From NCBI RefSeq assembly GCF_008254045.1, contig NZ_CP042425.1, positions 6,138,001 to 6,202,000 of the forward strand: DNA of 64,000 bases. The letters run 5' to 3'. The position numbers and the translations under genes are program-made. Positions 27,068-36,124 of the stretch are shown here, one piece after another (positions within the stretch are counted from its first letter, which is position 1; each line of letters starts with the position of its first letter). This DNA comes from Limnoglobus roseus. GTDB taxonomy: Bacteria; Planctomycetota; Planctomycetia; Gemmatales; Gemmataceae. Below the pieces are notes generated by a model that saw only the letters and a list, made by a program, of their open reading frames with translations, had not been told where the DNA came from and made no database searches.

Positions 27068-27619
27068 ATGGTCGCGCCGATGGTGAGCGTCGAGGTGCTG
27101 TTGGAAGAGGTGGACGGCGTCCTCCGCTCGGTCGCCCGGCGGGCGGTCGCGGTGTACGGGCTGCCGTTCGACGACGTGTTGCAGGACGCCCGTGCGATCA
27201 TCGTGGCCCACGCCCCGCACTTCGACCCGGCCCGCAACCAGCCGCGGTACTGGGCGCGGCGACTGGCCCAAGGGGCGGTCCGCGACGGCATCGTTGCGCG
27301 GATGCGGCGGACGGGGGGCGAGCGGGGTGCGTCCGCGAAACCGTCGGCCGGGGGCGACGACGCGGCGGCGCTGCTGGAGCGGAAGGAACTGCGGGCGGGC
27401 GTCCGGGCGGCGTTGGCCTCGCTCCCGGCCCGGCAGGGGGACCTCCTCGCCCGGTACTTCGGCATCGACGCGGCCCCCGAGCCGTGCGTCCAGGCGCTGG
27501 CCCGGGAGTTCGGCCTGTGCCGGCGGACGGTGCGGGATCAGTTGGAACTGGCCAAGGCAGAACTCCGGCGGGCGTTGATCGCCTGGAGCCGGGCGTCCAC
27601 GGCGGCGGCGCACGCCTGA
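27068..27619 (+). CDS. sigma-70-like transcription factor
   Basis: 183 residues with region-2-like (LPFDDVLQDARAIIVAHAPHFDP, YWARRLAQGAVRD) and region-4-like (LLARYFGID, ALAREFGLCRRTVRDQLELAKAELRRAL) segments. The layout resembles ECF-type sigma factors, though region 2 is diverged. One of three sigma-like proteins in this prophage; it could direct RNA polymerase to phage promoters. The 3' end overlaps the convergent AP2-like gene by 82 bp. Confidence 0.65.
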   Translation: MVAPMVSVEVLLEEVDGVLRSVARRAVAVYGLPFDDVLQDARAIIVAHAPHFDPARNQPRYWARRLAQGAVRDGIVARMRRTGGERGASAKPSAGGDDAAALLERKELRAGVRAALASLPARQGDLLARYFGIDAAPEPCVQALAREFGLCRRTVRDQLELAKAELRRALIAWSRASTAAAHA

Positions 27620-27975
27620 ACGGCCGTCGGGTACGGCCCGCCCGCCACGCCCGCCCGGGTGGTGAACCGCGTGAAGAACTCCCCGCCCCGGAGGATGACG
27701 AACTTCGGCAGGACCGTGGGGCGGACGTGCCCGGTGGCGATGGCCCGGCGGGTCGCGGACCAGACGCTGAGCGGGTCGAGCAGGTGCCCGCACAGGTGGC
27801 GGAGGACCTCGCGCGACGCGGACGCGGCCAGTTCCTCGGTCGGGTACAACCCCAGGCTGATGCTCCCCCACGTCGCGCCGATCCAGATGCGGGCCTGGAA
27901 CCGGCCCTCGACGGTGTACCGGACGTTCGGCAGCGAGCACAGGCGGTCCCGGCGGCGGGGTTTAACGGCGGTCAT
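27538..27975 (-). CDS. AP2-like DNA-binding domain protein
   Basis: 145 residues. NVRYTVEGRFQARIWIG, GSISLGLYPTEELAASASREV matches the AP2/ERF-type three-strand-plus-helix domain found in phage homing endonucleases and transposon integrases (strand, R-x-Q-x-x, LGxFxTxEEAAxA). The remaining ~90 residues (FVILRGGEFFTRFTTRAGVAGG, AVQACAAAVDARLQAI) look like a second degenerate copy. No nuclease motif is seen. Convergent overlap with the sigma-like gene suggests antisense interplay. Confidence 0.6.
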   Translation of the reverse strand: MTAVKPRRRDRLCSLPNVRYTVEGRFQARIWIGATWGSISLGLYPTEELAASASREVLRHLCGHLLDPLSVWSATRRAIATGHVRPTVLPKFVILRGGEFFTRFTTRAGVAGGPYPTAVQACAAAVDARLQAINARRSSALASSN

Positions 27976-27990
27976 GCGGGCGGGTTCCAG

Positions 27991-28010
27991 TCAGGCAGGG
28001 CGGGCGGAAT
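27991..28010 (+). promoter_or_regulatory. repeated phage motif, copy A
   Basis: TCAGGCAGGG-N4-CGGAAT, in the gap between the leftward AP2-like gene and the rightward zinc-ribbon/Acb2-like gene. Same 16 fixed bases as at 34451 and 44810. Candidate phage promoter. Confidence 0.55.
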
Positions 28011-28093
28011 TGGTGACGCTGGAACGTGGAGCGTACCCCGGCCGAACAAGTGGTCGCGATGCTGGGCGACGTTCCACACACGAGGCAAAAGAC

Positions 28094-28510
28094 ATGATCG
28101 AAGTGGTACGAGCGATCTCGGAGGCCAACACTTACACGTGTCCGCTGTGCGGCAGAACGGATGTTGCGAGATTAGAGATTGAAGGCGAGAACTGTGTGGT
28201 TCAGTCCTTCTCATCTTGCGCGACGTGCGGCCGTAAGGTTGAGGTCGCCTTCTCTGTCAATCCCTTGCCGGCACCACCGCAGACGCCGGGTCCGATTCGC
28301 AAGACGTTCGCCTATCACCGGCCGTCCGAACAGGGCGTGGGCAGGATCGCCACACTCCGCCGCCTGTTCTCCGAGTTCCAGGACTGCCTCGACATGCACT
28401 GCGCTAAGTCGCGGGAGGCGTCCGTCGCGGCCACGAAGCTCGAAGAGTGTGCCATGTGGGCCATCAAGGCCGTGGTGGTGAACGACCCCGAATCCGTCGT
28501 GACCGAGTGA
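28094..28510 (+). CDS. zinc-ribbon + Acb2/Tad1-like (anti-CBASS) domain protein
   Basis: 138 residues. The N-terminal half has a four-Cys zinc ribbon (YTCPLCGRTDV ... SCATCGRKV). The C-terminal half (about residues 75-138) matches the small helical hairpin of the Acb2/Tad1 family: TFAYHRPSEQGVGRI, LRRLFSEFQDCLDMHCAKSR, TKLEECAMWAIKAVVVN. Acb2 proteins of phages sequester cyclic nucleotide messengers of CBASS and Thoeris defence. Function is inferred from the pattern only, and fusion to a zinc ribbon is unusual. Start ATG 28094; the longer open frame upstream is antisense to the AP2-like gene. Confidence 0.7.
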   Translation: MIEVVRAISEANTYTCPLCGRTDVARLEIEGENCVVQSFSSCATCGRKVEVAFSVNPLPAPPQTPGPIRKTFAYHRPSEQGVGRIATLRRLFSEFQDCLDMHCAKSREASVAATKLEECAMWAIKAVVVNDPESVVTE

Positions 28511-28518
28511 GGACTTCC

Positions 28519-29022
28519 GTGGCGACTGATGCCGACGACCAACCCCTGACCCCGGAGCACCTCGCCGTCGAGCAGCGGCGGTTGCTCGCGTCCCGCCTGT
28601 ACCTCCGCGGCAAGTCCCTCCGCGAGATCGCCGACGAACTGGGGGTGAGCCACACCCAGGTGCGGCGGGACCTGGACGCCGTCCGGGCCGAGTGGCTGGC
28701 CGAGGGCAAGGCGAACGTGGACGAGGCGGTGGCCCGCCAGGTCGCCCGGTACGAGCACCTCATCGCGCTCGCGTACCGGGCGTTCGACGAGTCCCGGGGC
28801 ACACACGTCGTCACCCGGACGGAGACGAGCACCGGCGAGAAGGGCGGGACCAAGGATAGCGAGACGAAGGAAGAGATGGCCGGCGACCCGCGGTTCATCG
28901 CCGAGGTCCGGCACTGCCAAGAGGCGATCGCCAAGCTGAAGGGGTACAACGCGGCCATCAAGGTCGAGAGCACGCACAAGGGCGTCCTGGCGATCGACAA
29001 GGCACTGTCCGACGCGGTCTGA
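28519..29022 (+). CDS. putative terminase small subunit (HTH)
   Basis: 167 residues, GTG start after GTGAGGA, eight bases past the Acb2-like gene. A clear helix-turn-helix (KSLREIADELGVSHTQVRRDLDAV) is followed by a long helical part that includes ANVDEAVARQVARYEHLIALA. The position one gene before terL and the HTH suit a DNA-recognising small terminase. An alternative is a general phage HTH regulator. Confidence 0.6.
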   Translation: MATDADDQPLTPEHLAVEQRRLLASRLYLRGKSLREIADELGVSHTQVRRDLDAVRAEWLAEGKANVDEAVARQVARYEHLIALAYRAFDESRGTHVVTRTETSTGEKGGTKDSETKEEMAGDPRFIAEVRHCQEAIAKLKGYNAAIKVESTHKGVLAIDKALSDAV

Positions 29023-29038
29023 CAACTCAGGGGGCGGA

Positions 29039-29452
29039 ATGAAGACTCCGAAGTGGTTGAAGGCGGTAAGTGACTTCCTGACGGGTCGCGCCATCGAGGA
29101 GGACATCCGGCGGCTGCAAGACGCCACGGCCCGGTCGATTCGGGAGCGGTCGAATGGGACGCGGTTGCTGCCCCGCGGCGGGTCGGGGACTTCCCCGCCG
29201 ACCGCCTGTGCCGACGTCCCCGCGATGCCGTTGCCCGCCATCAATGGCATCTTGCGGGCGTTGGGCCTACATGGAGGCAAGCCCGTCACGGACGTGCGGT
29301 TGGCGTTCACCTGCAAGGGCCTGCCCACCGTCCAAGTTACCTACCACGTCAACGCCGCGGACATGGCCCGCGTGACCGAGGAACTGAGGAAGTACGAACT
29401 CCGTCCCGTCGAGGGGCCGAACTGGAAGATCGTCCCGTCGGAGGGCGTATGA
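29039..29452 (+). CDS. conserved-looking phage protein between terminase genes
   Basis: 137 residues, ATG inside GGCGGAATG. A helical N-terminus, a flexible Ser/Pro-rich linker, then a beta-rich end (VTDVRLAFTCKGLPTVQVTY, VTEELRKYELRPVEGPNWKIV). Overlaps the terL start by four bases. Function unknown. Confidence 0.55.
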   Translation: MKTPKWLKAVSDFLTGRAIEEDIRRLQDATARSIRERSNGTRLLPRGGSGTSPPTACADVPAMPLPAINGILRALGLHGGKPVTDVRLAFTCKGLPTVQVTYHVNAADMARVTEELRKYELRPVEGPNWKIVPSEGV

Positions 29453-30951
29453 GTTCGCCCACGCCTGACCTGCGGTTCCTCGACTTCTACGGTGGCAACC
29501 GGACGCTGTTCGGCACCCGTGACGACGAGTGCTTACTCTCAGGCCCCGCCGGGACGGGAAAATCAATCGCCTGTCTGACGAAGCTGTTCCTGTTCGCCGA
29601 GAAGTACCCCGGCGCTCGCCTCCTCATCGTCCGTAAGACGCGGGAGAGCCTGACCGAGGCCGGATTGGTGACGTGGGAGAACGAGGTCGTGCCGAAGGGG
29701 CACCCGTGCCTCGAAGGGCCGCAGCGAAAGTTCCGCTCGTCGTACCAGTTCCCCAACGGCAGCGTGATCGTCGTCGGCGGGCTCGACAAGTCGCAGAAGG
29801 TGATGAGCACGGCCTACGACCTCATCTACGTCCAGGAAGCGATCGAACTGCGCGAGTCCGAGTGGTAAGACCTGACGACTCGCCTCCGCGCCCGGCGGGA
29901 CGACGACGAGCAACGGGTGAGCGTGTCCTGTCGGCAGATCATCGCCGACACCAACCCGGACCGCCCGACGCACTGGCTCAAGAAGCGGTGCGACCGCGGG
30001 CAGACGCGGCTCATCGAGTCCCGGCACGAGGACAACCCGAGCGTCATCGACCCGAAGACGGGGAAGCCGACGCCGGACGGGGCCGTGTACCTCGCGAAGC
30101 TCGACGCGCTGACCGGCCCGCGGAAGCCCCGGCTGCGGTACGGCCTGTGGGTCCAGGCCGAGGGCGTCGTGTACGAGGGGTGGGACCCGCACGTCCACCT
30201 CGTGGACCGCTTCGACATCCCGCACGATTGGCCGCGGTTCCTGTCGATCGACTTCGGGTACACGAACCCGTTCTCGTGCGGGTGGTACGCCCGCGACCCG
30301 GACGGCCGCCTGTTCCTGTACCGCGAAATCTACATGACCCGGCGGACGGTCGCCGCCCACGCCGAGACGATCCTCAAGTGCGTCGGGGCGTGGGACGCCG
30401 GCCGGCGGTGCGCGAACTGGTTCTACGCGACCGAGCCGACCCCGGCCCTCGTGATCTGCGACCACGACGCCGAGGACCGGGCGACGCTGGAAGGCGTGCT
30501 CCTGCTCGGCACCGTCCCGGCCGACAAGGCGATCACCGCCGGCATCCAGGCCGTCAGCGAGCGGCTCGTGGTGCAACCGGACGGGAAGGCCCGCCTGTAC
30601 GTTCTGCGGGACTCGCTCGTGGAGCGGGACGCGGAACTCGACCGGGCCGGCCACCCGTGCTCGATCGTCGACGAGTTCAGCGCGTACATGTGGCCGAAGA
30701 CGAACGACGGCCGGGCGGTGAAGGAAGTCCCGGTGGACCTGCACAACCACGCGATGGACCAGATGAGATATATCGTCCAGACTTTAGCCACCCGCGGGTT
30801 CGTGCAACTCACCCCGGACAGCGTGTCGGTGGGCGGTGGCACGATCGCGGCGCAACTCCAGCGGGCCGGGGGTTCGGTCCACCCGGACGACGAGGACGAC
30901 GACGGGGACACGGGCGGCAGCATGTTCGGCAACCTCTTCGGGCGGGTGTAA
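29449..30951 (+). pseudogene. terL: terminase large subunit interrupted by an in-frame TAA
   Basis: 501 codons in one frame with a single internal stop TAA at 29866-29868. The first part has Walker A (LLSGPAGTGKSIA) and the Walker B region (YDLIYVQEAIELRESEW). The second part has the RNase H-like nuclease domain with FLSIDFGYTNPF, LVICDHDAED and a late Asp in HNHAMDQMRYIV. The stop replaces what should be Glu in SEW-x-DLTTRL (GAA to TAA is one base). The gene should cut and package DNA; as written only a truncated ATPase is made unless the stop is read through or translation restarts (GTG 29917). All other genes use TAA as a stop. Confidence 0.85.
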
Positions 30952-30953
30952 CG

Positions 30954-32399
30954 ATGGGCGTCCTTTCGAACCTGGCGGGCGTGTTCGGCAACTGGCGGCA
31001 GCCGGCGGCCTCGACGGCGTTGGCCCCCGCCACACCGGCGGCCCCGGGCCGGCCGCGGAAGCCGACCGCGAGTTCGTCCGAGAAGATCGGCGCGACGCTC
31101 GGCATCGGCGTCGGCGGGCGGGTGAACTTCCTGCCGTACATGGACTCGGCCACGGGCGACACGCCCGAGGTCCGCATCGCCATGCGGCAGATGCTCAAGG
31201 ACCCGTACGTCAAGGCGGCGTGGCTCGCGCAGGTGTTCGCGGTTGCGTCGGAGGAGTTCCAGGTCCACCCGTACGACGAGGCGGACCCGGCGGCCCAAGA
31301 TCAGGCCGACTTCATCCAGGACGGCATCGAACGGCTGCCCCTCGGCTCCGCCGGTCTGATCTTTTCCATCCTCGCCCCGCTCGGGCCGGACGGCGTGAGC
31401 ATCGTCGAGCCGGTGAGCGAGATCGAGGTCCAGGGCCGGTGGGCCGGGAAGTGGGTGCCGAAGGCCGCGAAGTCGAAGGACGTGCAGTTGCTGTACCTCC
31501 TCGGCGACCGCTACCGGAACATCACGGCCATCCGGTCCCTCCGGTCCCCGGAGTTGGAGGACATGGACGCGGTGGACTTCCTCATCACGAAGTACGCGCC
31601 GCTGTTCGAGGAGCCGTTCGGGTGGGCACCCTTTCGGGCGTCGTTGGCCGACTGGTGGCTGCTCGACACCGTGCGGAAGTTGCGGGCGATTCATCATGAA
31701 AAACGGACGGCGGGCACGATGCTCGGCCGGTACCGGGACCAGAACCAGAAGTCGACGCTGGAGCGGCTGCTCAAGAGCCTCCGCATCTCGACGTGGGGCG
31801 TGATCCCGGAAGGGGTCGAGATCCAGTTGCTGGAGATGACGAAGGCGAGCGACACGGACTACGCGAAGTTCGAGCAGGACAAGATCGTCGCCGTCGTCAC
31901 GGGGATCGCGTTCGCCGAACTCCAGATGCTCAGCGGGGACGTGCCGGACGGGCGGGGGAACGCGAAGGTCCACCAGGACACGAGCGACCTGCCGAAGTGG
32001 TACCTCAGCAAGCTCGCCACGGAGACGATCAACCGGCAGTTCATCCCCCGGTACGTCGACTGGAACTTCGGGGGCGTGCGGGGGTACCCGCGGTTCAGCG
32101 TCGGCGGGATCAACCCGGCGGACATCGAACAGGAGATGGACCAGATCGCCAAGCTACAGGCAGTGGGATTCGACGGGCAGGCCGGCCGGCCTGCCCTCTC
32201 GATCAAGCACTACGCGAAGGCACTGGGGGCACAACTCGCCGACCCCCGTGACCCGACGGACCGACTCGCGTCCGGCACGCCGCCGACTCTCCCCCCTCAA
32301 GGGGGAGGGTTCAACCCGCTCTCGGCGTTCGCCGAACTGAACGCCGCAGTGACGAAGCTGGCGGAGGAAGTCCGGGCAAAAAAAGCCCGGGGGCGGTGA
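30954..32399 (+). CDS. phage portal protein (DUF935/Mu gp29-like)
   Basis: 481 residues. The helical portal core is seen in VRIAMRQMLKDPYVKAAWLA, the wing region GWAPFRASLADWWLLDTVRKL, and the late AKVHQDTSDLPKWYLSKLA characteristic of Mu-type portals (DUF935). The N-terminal 35 residues are Ala/Pro-rich and probably disordered. Forms the dodecameric DNA gate at the capsid vertex and docks the terminase. Starts two bases after the terL stop; its stop overlaps the next start (GTGA). Confidence 0.82.
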   Translation: MGVLSNLAGVFGNWRQPAASTALAPATPAAPGRPRKPTASSSEKIGATLGIGVGGRVNFLPYMDSATGDTPEVRIAMRQMLKDPYVKAAWLAQVFAVASEEFQVHPYDEADPAAQDQADFIQDGIERLPLGSAGLIFSILAPLGPDGVSIVEPVSEIEVQGRWAGKWVPKAAKSKDVQLLYLLGDRYRNITAIRSLRSPELEDMDAVDFLITKYAPLFEEPFGWAPFRASLADWWLLDTVRKLRAIHHEKRTAGTMLGRYRDQNQKSTLERLLKSLRISTWGVIPEGVEIQLLEMTKASDTDYAKFEQDKIVAVVTGIAFAELQMLSGDVPDGRGNAKVHQDTSDLPKWYLSKLATETINRQFIPRYVDWNFGGVRGYPRFSVGGINPADIEQEMDQIAKLQAVGFDGQAGRPALSIKHYAKALGAQLADPRDPTDRLASGTPPTLPPQGGGFNPLSAFAELNAAVTKLAEEVRAKKARGR

Positions 32400-33379
32400 G
32401 GCCCCCGATCCCGCTCACCGTGTTTGCCGAACCGCCCGACGGCCCGGCACCGCTCGACGACCAGTTCGCGCTACCGGGTGCCGACGGCGCGAAGGCCGTG
32501 GACCTGCTCGGGTCGGTGAAGGCGGCCGGCGTGGACGCGATGGCCCGCCTGTACCGCACGGCCGTGCAGCGGTTGCTCAATGACCCGAACCCGCTCAGCG
32601 CGACGACGCTGTTGACGGACGACGAGTTGCAGGAACTGGCCGACTACATCGGCTCGGCCTTGTCGGTGGGCGAACTGCTCGGCCGGGCGAGGGTCCACGG
32701 GCTGGCGGCGAAAGGGGAGGGACGATCGGCCCAGACCTTTGCCGAAGGTGACGAGGTGAACCCGTTTGAGGCGTTCGCCGACCCGGTCCCGTTCCTCCTG
32801 CCCCGGAACGCGGTGGACTACTTCCGCAACCTCGTGCCGACCCTCGGCATCGACCCGGCCCGGTTCGGCCCGCTCATGGACCGGCACGCCTTCACGATGG
32901 CCCACGCCGCCGACCAGGTCGTGCTCGGCAAGGTGCAGACGGCCCTCTCTCAGTTCCTGAGCGGGGAGAGGGATCAAGTCGAGGGCACCGACGCTGTGCC
33001 GGGGTTCGGGGCCGAGCGGGGCGGGGAAGTGGTCGAGCGGATGCTGAACGCCGCCGGGGTGACGCCGGCCAACCCGCAGTACAGCGAAATGGTCTACCGG
33101 ACGAACCTGATGGACTCGTACCACCAGGGCGTCTCGGCCGAACTCGCGACCCCGGAGATGCAGGCGATGTTCCCCGTGTGGCAGTACCTCGGCATCGCCG
33201 ACGGGCGGGAGGGCGAGGACCACGCCCCGAAGTTCAACCGCTACTACCCGACTTCGGCGTCGTTCGGCGAGGTGCGTGGGCCAAGAATTTTCAACTGCCG
33301 TTGCAGTTCAGCCCCGGTCACGAAAGGCCGGTGGGCGAAGTTGCAAGCGGCCGGGGCGAGCGTTGAGTCAAATTGGTGA
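32396..33379 (+). CDS. Mu gpF / SPP1 gp7-like head morphogenesis protein
   Basis: 327 residues, GTG start overlapping the portal stop. The C-terminal part has the family pattern: MVYRTNLMDSYHQGVS, YLGIADGREGEDHAP, and the Cys pair RIFNCRCSSAP near the end. The N-terminal half is helical. Minor head proteins of this type are injected or assembled with the portal. Order portal-gpF matches Mu-like heads. Confidence 0.8.
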   Translation: MRPPIPLTVFAEPPDGPAPLDDQFALPGADGAKAVDLLGSVKAAGVDAMARLYRTAVQRLLNDPNPLSATTLLTDDELQELADYIGSALSVGELLGRARVHGLAAKGEGRSAQTFAEGDEVNPFEAFADPVPFLLPRNAVDYFRNLVPTLGIDPARFGPLMDRHAFTMAHAADQVVLGKVQTALSQFLSGERDQVEGTDAVPGFGAERGGEVVERMLNAAGVTPANPQYSEMVYRTNLMDSYHQGVSAELATPEMQAMFPVWQYLGIADGREGEDHAPKFNRYYPTSASFGEVRGPRIFNCRCSSAPVTKGRWAKLQAAGASVESNW

Positions 33380-33395
33380 TCCTCTGGAGGAGCGT

Positions 33396-33662
33396 ATGAG
33401 CACGAGCGAATTGCGGGCCATAGCGGTCGGGTCATCGGTCACCGTCGGTTACCCAGCTAACGCCGCGAACTCTGTCCCCGGAGTGGTTACGGGCGTGCAG
33501 ATCGGCGAGGGGAACCTCGTCACGTTTTACCGCGTGGCATGGTGGGACGGTCGGACGCGGCGGGAAGAGTGGCTGTCGCCGACCGAGGTTGTTCCAGGCG
33601 AGTCCGTGACGGCCTGTCGGATCGGCTTTACGGGGCAAAAGGATGAACGAATTCTGCGTTGA
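33396..33662 (+). CDS. small phage protein
   Basis: 88 residues with a GGAGG ribosome site. Beta-rich: SSVTVGYPANAANSVPGVVTG, NLVTFYRVAWWDGRTRREEWL, resembling small SH3-like folds that bind charged partners. No family recognised. Confidence 0.5.
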   Translation: MSTSELRAIAVGSSVTVGYPANAANSVPGVVTGVQIGEGNLVTFYRVAWWDGRTRREEWLSPTEVVPGESVTACRIGFTGQKDERILR

Positions 33663-33739
33663 TTGTGGCTGTTGGCACGAACCAACGGCGGACTGTCGAA
33701 TGGAGTTGGTGAGATCCCTAACCTTTTTGGACTTTCAAC

Positions 33740-34435
33740 ATGACGACGATTGCGGAACAGTTTGCGAACGAGGCGGCGGCGTTCTCCCGGCAGGGCAAGC
33801 ACCGGCTCGCGGCCGAGGCCCACCAGGACGCGGCCTTCAACTTCTGCGAGGCGAAGGCGCACCAGCGGGCGGTGACGCACGCCCTGTGCGCCGTGAGCTG
33901 CCACATCGAGGCGGGCGAATTGCCCGTTGCCGAGGACGTGCTGGAGAGCATTGAGGAGGAACTGCCTAAACTCGCCGGCATTGAGGACCACACGCTCGAC
34001 TCCGTCCGCACGAAGAAACTGCAACTGAAGACGCTCCGGGCCGAGCGGACCCCCGTGGCGGCAACGACCGACTGGAACGGCCCCCTGAAGCCGATCGACG
34101 AATTGAGTTACGTACCATCGAACCCCAAGCCCCCGGGGGAAGTGGCGGAGGTCGTGTTGGAGACGCCGGGCGAACTACTCACGCCCCAGGACGTCCTCGA
34201 CCGGGCGAAGGGCGTCGGCGTCGTGAACGTCACGATCAACGAGGCGGGCAACGTGTTCTTCACGGACGGGTACACCGTGGCCGAGGGCGAGGACGCCCAG
34301 AAGGCCGGGCACGACGCCTGTGAACTGATCCGGGAGGCCCTCGAAACCGTCGGCCTGACGACCGAGAACGCCGTCCACGCCGAGGGGAAGATTGCCGGCC
34401 GCGTGATTGTTCGCGGCGGGTCGGCCCTCATTTGA
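33740..34435 (+). CDS. hypothetical phage protein
   Basis: 231 residues. The N-terminal third has TPR-like helices (AAAFSRQGKHRLAAEAHQDA, HQRAVTHALCAVSCHIEAGE). The middle is Pro-rich and the C-terminus is alpha/beta (VVNVTINEAGNVFFTDGYTV, GHDACELIREALETVG). Sits between head genes and may be an assembly factor. No family recognised. Confidence 0.5.
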   Translation: MTTIAEQFANEAAAFSRQGKHRLAAEAHQDAAFNFCEAKAHQRAVTHALCAVSCHIEAGELPVAEDVLESIEEELPKLAGIEDHTLDSVRTKKLQLKTLRAERTPVAATTDWNGPLKPIDELSYVPSNPKPPGEVAEVVLETPGELLTPQDVLDRAKGVGVVNVTINEAGNVFFTDGYTVAEGEDAQKAGHDACELIREALETVGLTTENAVHAEGKIAGRVIVRGGSALI

Positions 34436-34450
34436 CGGAAGAGTTACCAC

Positions 34451-34470
34451 TCAGGCAGGGAAGTCGGAAT
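34451..34470 (+). promoter_or_regulatory. repeated phage motif, copy B
   Basis: TCAGGCAGGGNNNNCGGAAT ending exactly 10 bases before the protease/scaffold ATG, the same distance as copy C. Candidate late promoter or translation signal. Confidence 0.6.
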
Positions 34471-34480
34471 CTTTACGGGC

Positions 34481-36022
34481 ATGCCGACGGCCCCCGCAGA
34501 TACCGCCCCGCTGACCCTCCGTGCCTGTAAGGGCGTGGAGGTGTTCACGACGGCGGGCCTCTCGCCGGACCAAGACGGATACACGCCGGACCAACTACGG
34601 CAGGCGGTCGAGAACTTCTACCTCCTCGGCGAGTTCCGCCTCAGCCTGCTCGACCCGCCCCTCGGCATCGGCCACGACGACGACCAGGACGTTCTCACGG
34701 CCCTGCTCGCCTCGGACCCGCGGCTCGCCCCGTACCTTACGGCCGCGAGCCTGGACGGCGACGACGGCCCGGCCGCCGGGTGGATCACGGGCCTGAAGGT
34801 CGTGCCCGATCGGTTCGCCAGGGGTGCGGTCGTCCTGATCGCCGACTTCAAGGACATCCCCGCCCCGATCGCCGACCTGATCGACGCCCGGGCGTACAAG
34901 CGGGTGTCGGTCGAGATTTACAACGACTTCGTCGATGGGCTCGGCAACCACTACGGGTTCGCCCTCCGCCGGGTGGCCCTTTGCGGATGGGCGCCACCGG
35001 TCAACAAGGCGATGGCCGACGTGCCGCTCACCATCGCCCAGTTCGCCGAGCCGAAACAACTGGCGTTTGCGGGCCGGCCGCGAACCGCCAACGCCGTCAA
35101 AAACACGTTCACCTGCTTCTCGGAGATGCGACCGATGAACAAGGCCCAGATGCTCGCCGCCCTCAAGGGCAAATTCACCCTGTCCGACGCCGCGGCGAAC
35201 GCGATGAGCGACGCCGAGGTGGTCGCGATCTACAAGAAGTTCAGCGAGCCGACCCCGCCCGCTCCGGTTCCGCCCGTCGCACCGCCGGTCCAGAAGATGG
35301 ACGAGGGCGCGCCGCCCCGGGACCAGATGATTGCCGAACTCCAGGCGGCCGGGCAGGACGCGGCCCAACTCGCCGCCCTCGACGACCAGACGTTGGCCAC
35401 GGTGTACGCCCAGTGGAAGGCGCAACAGACGCCCGCCCCGGCGGTGCCGGCCGCGATGATGGCCGAGGTGAAGAAGTACAGCGAGCAGGCGAAGACGCTC
35501 GTCACGACCCTGACCATCGCCGTCGCGACGGCGAAGACGCAGGCCGACAACATCAAGCGGTACGCCGAAGAGACCGTCCGCACGCAGAAGGCCGGCAAGA
35601 TCGCCGCCGCCCGCCTGGACCTCATCGGCGCGAACGGCGTCGCCCACTGCACCCCGGCCGAGTTCGACACCCTCCACAAGCCGACCCTCGAATCCCTCGA
35701 CGACTTGAGCGTGCAGAAGTTCTCGGAAGGGAACCGCTCGTTCGAAGGGACGGCGTTCGCCAACTACGTCGCCAAGCTCAAGGCCCTGCCCGCCAAGAAG
35801 GTGTTCAGCGAGAAGTTGCCGGCCGGCGTCCTCCCCGGCGGGGGCGACCCGACCGCGGCCATCGACGCGGAAGTGAACAAGGTCCGGGCGTTCGCCGAGA
35901 CGCACGAGACCGAGGTCAAGGCGTTCGGCCTGACCAAGGACGGGTACGTGAAGCGGTTCACGGAACTCAAGGCCAAGGTGCCCGACCTGACCGCCGAGAA
36001 GTACACCCGCCAGTCGGCGTGA
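34481..36022 (+). CDS. prohead protease/scaffold (Mu gpI-like)
   Basis: 513 residues. The N-terminal ~180 residues (TAGLSPDQDGYTPDQLRQAV, LDPPLGIGHDDDQD, AGWITGLKVVPDRFARG, YKRVSVEIYNDFVD) have the layout of Mu-type head maturation proteases. The rest is Ala/Glu/Pro-rich with long helices (KYSEQAKTLVTTLTIAVATA, NIKRYAEETVRTQKAGKI), as expected of a fused scaffold. It should guide capsid assembly and then degrade itself and the scaffold. The catalytic residues are not certain by eye. Confidence 0.7.
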   Translation: MPTAPADTAPLTLRACKGVEVFTTAGLSPDQDGYTPDQLRQAVENFYLLGEFRLSLLDPPLGIGHDDDQDVLTALLASDPRLAPYLTAASLDGDDGPAAGWITGLKVVPDRFARGAVVLIADFKDIPAPIADLIDARAYKRVSVEIYNDFVDGLGNHYGFALRRVALCGWAPPVNKAMADVPLTIAQFAEPKQLAFAGRPRTANAVKNTFTCFSEMRPMNKAQMLAALKGKFTLSDAAANAMSDAEVVAIYKKFSEPTPPAPVPPVAPPVQKMDEGAPPRDQMIAELQAAGQDAAQLAALDDQTLATVYAQWKAQQTPAPAVPAAMMAEVKKYSEQAKTLVTTLTIAVATAKTQADNIKRYAEETVRTQKAGKIAAARLDLIGANGVAHCTPAEFDTLHKPTLESLDDLSVQKFSEGNRSFEGTAFANYVAKLKALPAKKVFSEKLPAGVLPGGGDPTAAIDAEVNKVRAFAETHETEVKAFGLTKDGYVKRFTELKAKVPDLTAEKYTRQSA

Positions 36023-36124
36023 TGTTCTGACCCCGGTTATTTGCTGACGCCAACAAATAATCGCGGTTGGAATCACCCGCCGCGAAGCTGCTAAGTCCCG
36101 CACACTGCCCCGGAGTAACCGAAC

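Noticed and set aside
29917..30951. Separate terminase nuclease-domain gene starting at GTG 29917
   Set aside because: Same frame as the upstream part and no good ribosome site; treated as one interrupted terminase gene, though restart is possible.
33643..33954. 103-codon open frame beginning with a CVDCGCWH motif
   Set aside because: Two thirds of it is an alternative frame of the following gene; only about 30 codons would be independent.
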